The notes under the pieces are model-generated. The model did no database searches. It was given only the letters and a program-made list of their open reading frames with translations, and was not told the origin of the DNA. 64,000 nt of DNA from Nyssa sinensis. Its lineage: Eukaryota; Streptophyta; Magnoliopsida; Cornales; Nyssaceae. Position 1 is the first letter of the stretch; every line of letters starts with the position of its first letter. Where the stretch lies: the NCBI GenBank assembly GCA_008638375.1, contig VIRR01000571.1:16944-80943 (forward strand), read 5' to 3'. Position numbers and translations under genes: made by a program. Positions 57,073-64,000 of this stretch are shown piece after piece.

Positions 57073-57258
57073 ATGGGCATCAGTTTAGAGAGAGTTTTTA
57101 GTCACTATTTTTTAGTTTGTTGTGCACTGAAGTTTGGGTACTTCATCTTCAAGTGCGTTGATCATTGTATCTTGGGAGATGGTCAACCAAGAGCTTGTAA
57201 GCACCACTGCGAGGGCCGTAATTCGTCTCAAGGATTTTGTGTGAAACACAAGCCCTGA
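57073..57258 (+). CDS. Possible small cysteine-rich peptide, 61 aa
   Basis: The frame from ATG 57073 to TGA 57256-57258 encodes a hydrophobic N-terminal half (SHYFLVCCALKFGYFIF) followed by a polar cysteine-rich half, KCVDHCILGDGQPRACKHHC, and one more Cys near the end. Cysteines are at residues 16, 17, 28, 32, 42, 46 and 56. The spacing C-x3-C-x9-C-x3-C recalls the alpha-hairpinin type of plant defence peptides, though that family usually has a somewhat longer middle loop. A TATA box precedes it and copia DNA follows from about 57262. I do not recognise a specific family, and the frame could be chance. An alternative is a two-exon peptide with an intron ending at CTTCAAG (57155). Confidence 0.35.
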   Translation: MGISLERVFSHYFLVCCALKFGYFIFKCVDHCILGDGQPRACKHHCEGRNSSQGFCVKHKP

Positions 57259-57261
57259 TCC

Positions 57262-58242
57262 TCTGGTTTTCCAGAATATAAGAAGATCAAGATATTGTGA
57301 AGTGATAGAGGTGGTGAATATGAAACATCCTTCGGTGAATTCTGTTTACAACATGGTATTATATACCAAACAATTACACCCCTATTCACCTCAACAAAAT
57401 GGGGTTGCTGAACGTAAGAATATAACTTTAAAAGAAATGATAAATGCATTGTTATTAAGTCCTGGACTACCTTAAAATTTGTGGGGGGAAGCAATTCTTT
57501 CCACAAATTATATTCTCAACCAAATACCTCAGAAAAAAACCAATAAATCCCCTTACGAGTTGTGGAAAGTTCGAAGACCTTCTTACAAATACTTAAAAGT
57601 GTGGGGGAGTTTGGTTAAAGTGGAGGTTCTTAGACCAAAAAAAGTTAAAATAGAATAAAAAAATAGTTGATTGTGTTTTCATTGGGTATGCTCATAATAT
57701 TTGTGCGTATCGATTTCTGATTCACAAATCGAAAATTTTCAATATGCACGTTAATACTATTATTGAATCAAGGAATGTATCTTTCTTTGAAAATGTATTT
57801 CCTTACAAATGAACAAAGGAATCGAGTTCAATTAAGATAACTCATGATACTGCAATAAGCAGTAGTCAAGACCAACAAGATGATGATGAACCTCGACGTA
57901 GCAAAAGAGCTAGAACATCAAAATCTTTTGGGCCAGATTTTCTAACGTATTTGTTAGAAAATGAGCCTCAAAACTTTAAAAAAGCAATGTCGAGTCCTGA
58001 AGCTCTATATTGGAAAGAGGCTACAAACAATGAAGTAGACTCCATTTTGTAAAATCATATGTGGGAACTAGTGGATCTTCCACCAAATTCAAAACCTCTT
58101 GGATATAAATGGATATTCAAGAAGAAAATGAAAGAATTAGATCTATTGATAAATACAATGCCAGACTTGTTATCCAAGGATACAAGCAAAAGGAAGGCTT
58201 GGACTATTTTGATACATATTCACCTGTTGCAAGAATATCATC
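57262..58242 (+). pseudogene. Ty1/copia integrase to RT-start fragment
   Basis: The plus strand reads KIKIL, TGA, SDRGGEYETSFGEFC (usual RSDRGGEY), then after a frameshift PYSPQQNGVAERKNITLKEM, INALLLSPGLP, LWGEAILSTNYILNQIP and NKSPYELWKVRRPSYKYLKV, followed by several stops. Later come [60 protein letters not shown] and YSPVARISS. There the copia frame is cut at 58242 by the gypsy-type LTR. Many stops and shifts show it is dead. Confidence 0.88.
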
Positions 58243-61200
58243 TGTCACGCCCCGAATTTCTGACCGAAACCCGAGGTGCGACTGACGAACAGAAAGTAAA
58301 TAAAATAAAAGATAATTAAACAGATTTATGAATTTACGTCAAATTAAATAGAGTTCTTTAATTTTCTAAAAATTTCGGCAGCACCTCCTTTGTTTTTCGA
58401 ACCTTTTCCCCCTGATAAACACAATACAACATATATATATATATAACAGTTACAATCCATCCTCACTCGATGGCCACAACTCTATCAAAGTTAAATATAC
58501 ATCACCTACTTATACAATCCATCACGTCTACTCCTACACTTAAACTAAAAGATCACAAATTCATTATTTATTACAATATACAATGTCATTTCCATGCTTT
58601 TCAGAAATACACCAATCTTTTATAATGTCTAAATACGCCCCAAGGGCCCAAATATTCTTCCAAATTCATTCCCTCTCCTTTCTCCAAGATTTCATCAAGT
58701 CCCGCGTGCCAGGAGCTTTATCTGAAACCTGTGCCCACGAATGGGTCAGCGACAACATGCTGGTATGACATAATACTAATGCAAGAAACAAAACTAAGGT
58801 CGTGACATGTGCAAGTGTACAGTTATTTCTATATGGCATTCGATGTAATGATGACAGTATATGAACAATATACAGTATGTAAGCAGTATGCGTGACACAC
58901 CCATGCAACTCTATGCCCATCCATGTCTCATGATACGGTCCTTCCCCGCTGGCATGAGTACCGCCACGTATGTCTCGCTTCACGGTCCAGAATCCGTCAG
59001 GCAGGCGAGTACCTATTGGCCGATTTTGGGTTTTTCACCACAGGATCTGCACCCTCATAATGCACCAGCACCTCGTGCTGACCCACACTATGCTTTCAAG
59101 AAATCACACGATGCCAATATGCCATGATTTCGTCATGCAATGATACAGTTCAAATGTAACATCTCTTTCATAAGCATATGCAACATGCTTTAAATAATGC
59201 ATCACATTTAAGATTAACAATAGCATTTAAATTACAAGATTTAATCCATAAATCTACGTGTCATGCTCGATCAATCCCAACACTTATACAATTCTACATG
59301 TCGCAATATCAGCGATCCTTCTAAAACATAAATCACATTTGATGACAACTCAAGAAGTAATTCATAACACCCACAGATTCATAAAGAACACGTAAGCATA
59401 TAAACAATCAAATTCTAAGTGGTTTCCTAATAGCAATTACGCATAGAGAACATTCAATCATCTTATCAAATACTCCTAAGCTTAATCTCATTTCTCACAT
59501 TAGTAAAATATCATACCTGATAGGGTTGGTCACAACCCTACTAAGCTGTGTCCACAATGCAATCCAATCAACCCGTAAGTGACTTAGTCCTCCAATGGAA
59601 TCATATCAAGCTTATGCTTATCTCCACTCAGCCAATCTTTGGAGAATTTGCAGTCAAGCGTGAACCAAACCCTCGTGCATCTCGAGTTTGAGGTTGCTCT
59701 CCAGTCCATGGTTCAGCAGTTGAAGAAAACACACCGGCAGGTTGATCGAATCAGCCAACCATTTTAAATCCAGTTTCATCAGCTTCTTCAACCTTTTTCC
59801 TCCAAGCAGATGATGATCCTGACAGATTCTGTCCTTTTATCATCCCATCCATCAGATATTGAAGAATTTTCCCTTCCTCAATCTCTTTAGACATGGCTTC
59901 ATTCGAATCCTCAAGTAATGCTGGGAACAGCTCTATGTAACGATCCCCCAAGCGCCAGCATGTCCTTGGCCGTTGCTACTTTAAAGAACCCATATGTTAA
60001 CGAAAAAACCTGTGGCTAAACTGAACTCCCAGCAACCCAAATCATGTGTTACACCACCAATATGAGAACTGAGTTTCACAAAAATTCCCTTAAATTTGCC
60101 CAACAACCTATCTTCAAGACTTCCAAGGAGACTCCTCAAACGTCTGCTAGAAATGTTCCCCACCGCAAGACTGAATTTCACTCAACTAACTTCTTCACTT
60201 CCATTTACTGTTGCATCCCACACACATAAATATATTTAAATATATACACCACCTGCTGCTTCTATCAAGTTCTTTTAAACTCAAATAACCAGTTTCACAG
60301 TCGACCCTCAACATCCATGACAGCCGTATCGGGCCTTGGAGCATCAGGCCTAGCGTCTTTCTCTATTCCAAACACCAACGCCAAGTGTTCCACCCAGAAC
60401 CTTTAAGATTTCCCCCAATTTTCTGCTCAATAATCCATAACCGCTGCTCCAACACGCCGCTGCTCTGGGCTCCCTTTACCCGGTCTCTATCCATCCAGGT
60501 CAGTCCCCAAATTTTCATAGCAAGCGCTGTAACGGAAACTCCTCCAATCAGCTCTCACACGGCATGTACAATCCTCACCGGCATTGACAATTAACCTGTC
60601 AAATATAGGGCAGCCCCAACGCACCGAACTCCAAATCTGCTCTGTTAATTCTTTCTCTACCCCGCTGCTCCTGTCAATCTACTTCGAACCCAAACAGCCA
60701 TCAGCCATCCATTTTCCAGGTGCGCAGGTTCCCCCTCTGCACCGTTACACAACACAACCAAACCTATATATATATATATATATATATTTGTATCTCTGCA
60801 AATTCCCCATTGTACCGCTTCACAAACACACACATATACATAAATATATATTTTATATAGATCGGCTGCATCACCCCTTATCGCAACTCCAGTAATAATC
60901 CCCTGTTCGTAATTGGAGCGGCGGAACAAAGGAATCCCATAGCCGCAACATCCACACCAACACACCGCTACAATTTCCTTTCCCTTTCAATGCAAACCAC
61001 AAACAAACCAAATCCAACCTTTAGCTTCCCTATTGCAATTCTAGTAACAGCCGCACACAAGTTCAGAGCCACACAACACACATATATATGTATATACATA
61101 CCACTTGCCCCACCGCTACACTGCTGCACCGCTACTGCCGTAGCAGGTGGCGCAATAGCAGCTTCGATTGCTGCTACAACCATCAGCGATGTACCACATC

Positions 61201-62087
61201 GCAGCCATCACCGACCAGTTCTTCTTGTCATTCCAGCAAACGTCATTATGCCCCTATCATCTTCAATATCTTATCAATCGTCACGGCCGTATATTATCGC
61301 AAAGGAGTGACGGGTTCATCCAAAATACTCTGCCGATTGCAGAGATCGTTATCCAGATCCACTTCAACTACGGCAAAGCCCAGATGCCGATCGAAAAATT
61401 AGCTTTGGCGCAGACGGAAATGGCGAGTAGAGCATGAGAGATCAAGTCGAGGATCATGCTCTCGTAACGCAGAACACTGGAAGGGGCGGTGCCAAAAGCC
61501 AAGACGTAGTCGAGGCATTGAATAAGGACTCGGATCAGCCATACCTGTTGCTTGATCTTCAACTTATGGTTGCTTTCTCTCCTTATTCACACGTACAGAG
61601 CTCTAGAAGCTTCAAGATTTTTCCTCCTTTCTCACTTTCTTCTTTCTCTCTTTTTCTTTTCTCTTTTTCTCTCTTTTCTTTCTTCTTCCCCTGTTCTTCA
61701 CGCGACCTCCCCTGTTAGCCGTTTCTCTTGCTTTTCTTTATTCCTCTTTTACTCATTTCCCACCACACACCCATATATATATATATATATATATTATACC
61801 ATACTTTATATTTTTATTCATGTATACTATTACACATATTTTTATTTTTTATTTCATTTTATTTTTCATATATTAATTTTGAATGTAAATAAAGTTGGTA
61901 TAAAGCTGGCTCAATATCAGTATTATTTGTTCTGACGTCTCTGGGTGTCCGTTCGCGTCTTATGTCATTTTTATTATTATTATTATTTTTTTTTTCAAAA
62001 TTAAATTAATTAGAAATTAAGGACATTCACATAGCGTTCAAAGAAAAAAAAAAATTCTATTCCAAATTTTCGAATCTTTACATCCTT
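58243..62087 (-). repeat. Very long LTR (about 3.85 kb) of a gypsy-type element, 3' LTR
   Basis: Read on the minus strand it starts TGTAAAGATTCGAAAATTTG at 62087 and ends CGGGGCGTGACA at 58243, so it is TG...CA bounded. A typical polypurine tract (AAGGAGGGAAGGA on the minus strand, about 62101-62088) precedes it. The terminal 1.3 kb (59500-58243) matches 15460-16799 of the solo LTR, including a splice-donor-like CAG/GTATGA at about 59515. The remaining 2.5 kb differs and is unusually GC-rich for this window, with several (TA)n runs. Short open frames inside (for example 61552-61935) look incidental. The far target duplication lies outside the window; the near flank is tcatc. Confidence 0.72.
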
Positions 62088-64000
62088 CCCTCCTTAAAGA
62101 AATTTCGTCCCGAAATTTAAAAATATGTATCTTCTCGACGAAATAATAAAAGATCAATTCAAAACGCATTGTATCATGGAGACGTGCAGCCTTACCTATG
62201 GATCATTCACCTCTCCCTCAGCCAGGCGATGTGAGACGACTTATCACCTTCTCCCTCCCCCCTTTCCGGCTCAACCACTCCGGGCAGGCAGGGTCCCTCG
62301 GCCCGCGCCTCCACACTCCCTGTTAGGGTCTGGTTCCGATCCCATCCGTAACGACTCACTCCACATGGCACAACACATAATGAAATCTTCAAAACACATT
62401 GGCCTATCACTGCCAATCTTCCCTATCCATCCGGGCATCACAACCCATCTCAATAACTCAACACAAAAAAAAAAATAAATAAAGAAAATTCCTCAATGAT
62501 TACTAGGACACCACAAGGTTCCTTACTATTTGACAAATTTCAAATCAAGTCACGAAATCACCTAATGATTCATCACAATGGCATCAACACATCGCCCGTA
62601 TCTCAATGTAACTCAATAATCCAATCTTCTTCAAGTACTATATTCACCCACAAGACATCAATATCATAATTTTAAAATAAGGTCATCATCGTCCACTCTA
62701 GTCTATATATAACCGAGACTAAGTGTCGTGTATCAATAAACTTAGCCTATTCATTTCAAGCCTATATGTGTTAACTAAACATTCGAATGAAGGCAACATA
62801 GTCTATGCATTCCAAATACAAAATTTAAAACAACATATCAAGGTTCGAGGAAGGCAAAACATTAGAGGAGGTAAAAAGAATATCTCAATTCCTTCTAAGA
62901 TTTTTTTTTCAACTCATCATTGTTCTAATCAACATCTCAAATAAAGTCTCATAACAATAGAGATTCTCAGTGAAACTCGTCACTAATTCCAACTATGAAT
63001 ATACGTCAATCCTTAATCACCTGTACCCAAAACACATGTATATATATAAATAGAATAAACAAACAACATTTAGTGTCTAACACATAGCTTACCACATCAG
63101 CACCCAAGTATAAAATCCATCCAAGAATATATACATACATAAATAAGCACACCACCTGTCACACAGGTAATTTGGTATACATCCAGCCCTATGGATATCT
63201 AGGCTCATAGCCTATATCACAGACAACGAGTTCAAATTCTACCTTTTAATTTCACTTAGCCTGCTACGTAGATATAAACATCCAGCCTCAGCTCCTCACT
63301 AAACAAGTATACCACATGTCATACACATTTCACAAACTAAAACAACTGTACTTAACCCAATCACGTAATCCCAACCAGTCCAATCAAGTCGACGTCTAAC
63401 CTCTCCTATCTCTAACGAAGTCCACCCCAGAAGGATCCACGGACACCCCGTGAAATAAAGAAAAACATCTCCCTCAGGAGTACACACCGTCACTCTCCTC
63501 CTGTAGTAGTCTATACTCACCCAAAAATGTAAATAACTGATCTATCCTCAATGTAATACCAAGACTAGGCACGTCAAGTAGAATGAAGTCAAAAGAAAAT
63601 ATGTAACCAGCTATCTCTACCGAGCAATATCTACAAATCCTTATCAGTATCCCACTATCTCAATTGGTGAACCCCACGATGGTGGAATAAGGCAATCATC
63701 GCAAGCCCCTGAATAAAGTAAAATCTCCCAAGTGCAATATTCATTATCCAGATCCAGACAACATAAACATTTATAACTTAATCTAAACCAATCAGATTCA
63801 TTCACAACCTTTACCCTCGTATTTCTAAATGACAAGAGAGAACCACCATTCACTTATAAGGCGTATAACAATCCAAGCTGTTAAGTCCTAGTACCTCAAC
63901 CACACTATTTTCACCACAATGACATTCACACAACCGCATCTCAGACACAAGGTTCATGTTCAAGAAATTCATATCACCCGACCCTTAACTCGATATACAA
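62088..64000 (-). mobile_element. Internal part of the gypsy-type element, incomplete at the window end
   Basis: The minus-strand sequence next to the LTR (GAAATTTCGGGACGAAATTT then CTTTAAGGAGGG) is the hallmark 3' end of Tekay/Del-like gypsy elements as I remember them. At 63520-63440 the minus strand reads SIDYYRRRVTVCTPEGDVFL, resembling the stretch after the protease active site (usual form DCYRKRVTF-TPEG). If so, the reverse transcriptase and integrase (about 3 kb) are missing between 63300 and 62100, suggesting a large internal deletion or a non-autonomous derivative. No long frame is open. A GC-rich stretch at 62205-62350 is unexplained. Confidence 0.5.

Noticed and set aside
60584..61935. 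Frames of 90-127 codons inside the long LTR
   Set aside because: Overlapping frames are open on both strands, contain microsatellite translations (IYIYIY) and have no motif.
1..64000. CRISPR array, bacterial operon or phage system
   Set aside because: No regularly spaced identical repeats with unique spacers and no bacterial gene organisation; the sequence is plant nuclear DNA.

Overview
The window is nuclear DNA of a eudicot plant, probably a woody species. It is AT-rich and intron-rich, with TATA(A/T)A promoters, nested Ty1/copia and Ty3/gypsy elements primed by initiator-tRNA-Met, TRIMs, hAT-type MITEs and LINE tails. The gene families seen are CYP92-type P450, ALIX/BRO1, SABATH methyltransferase and plant-type lipid phosphate phosphatase. 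The species cannot be named from this sequence. All annotation rests on reading the sequence and on remembered family consensus; no search was run.

Layout. 1-4.5 kb: a complete 310-bp TRIM whose unoccupied paralogous site lies next to it, then a copia RNase H relic. 4.5-5.5 kb: exon 1 of a CYP92-like P450 with a TATA box, one nonsense codon, one frameshift and no second exon. 5.5-9.6 kb: AT-rich DNA with a MITE, a copia integrase relic and a 548-bp hAT-type element. 9.65-34.4 kb: one ALIX/BRO1 (ESCRT-associated) pseudogene, introns retained, stretched to 24.7 kb by at least seven insertions. These are a LINE tail, a 7.3-kb copia element (itself holding a solo gypsy-type LTR, a TRIM and an unclassified block), an antisense LINE holding a MITE, a second MITE, and a 5.7-kb copia element inside the last coding exon. 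36.1-40 kb: a three-exon SABATH methyltransferase (minus strand) with one frameshift, plus a truncated upstream copy. 40-45 kb: AT-rich DNA without a gene. 45-47.2 kb: a lipid phosphate phosphatase relic (minus strand) with a frameshifted start and a lost splice donor. 47.9-49.2 kb: a rearranged head-to-head TRIM array. 49.2-57 kb: intergenic, with a hairpin-forming minisatellite. 57.0-57.3 kb: a possible small cysteine-rich peptide gene. 57.3-64 kb: a copia fragment split by a gypsy-type element with a 3.8-kb LTR, running off the window.

No gene here is clearly intact. The host genes are decayed copies with introns, so they are duplication or unitary pseudogenes rather than retrocopies. Target-site duplications give clear nesting orders. 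The most unusual signal is regulatory: LTRs of two TRIM families and of the 7.3-kb copia element carry a motif matching the plant snRNA upstream sequence element (RTCCCACATCG) followed by a TATA box. The gap is 24 bp in the TRIMs and 34 bp in the copia LTR, which parallels the Pol III and Pol II spacing classes of plant snRNA promoters.
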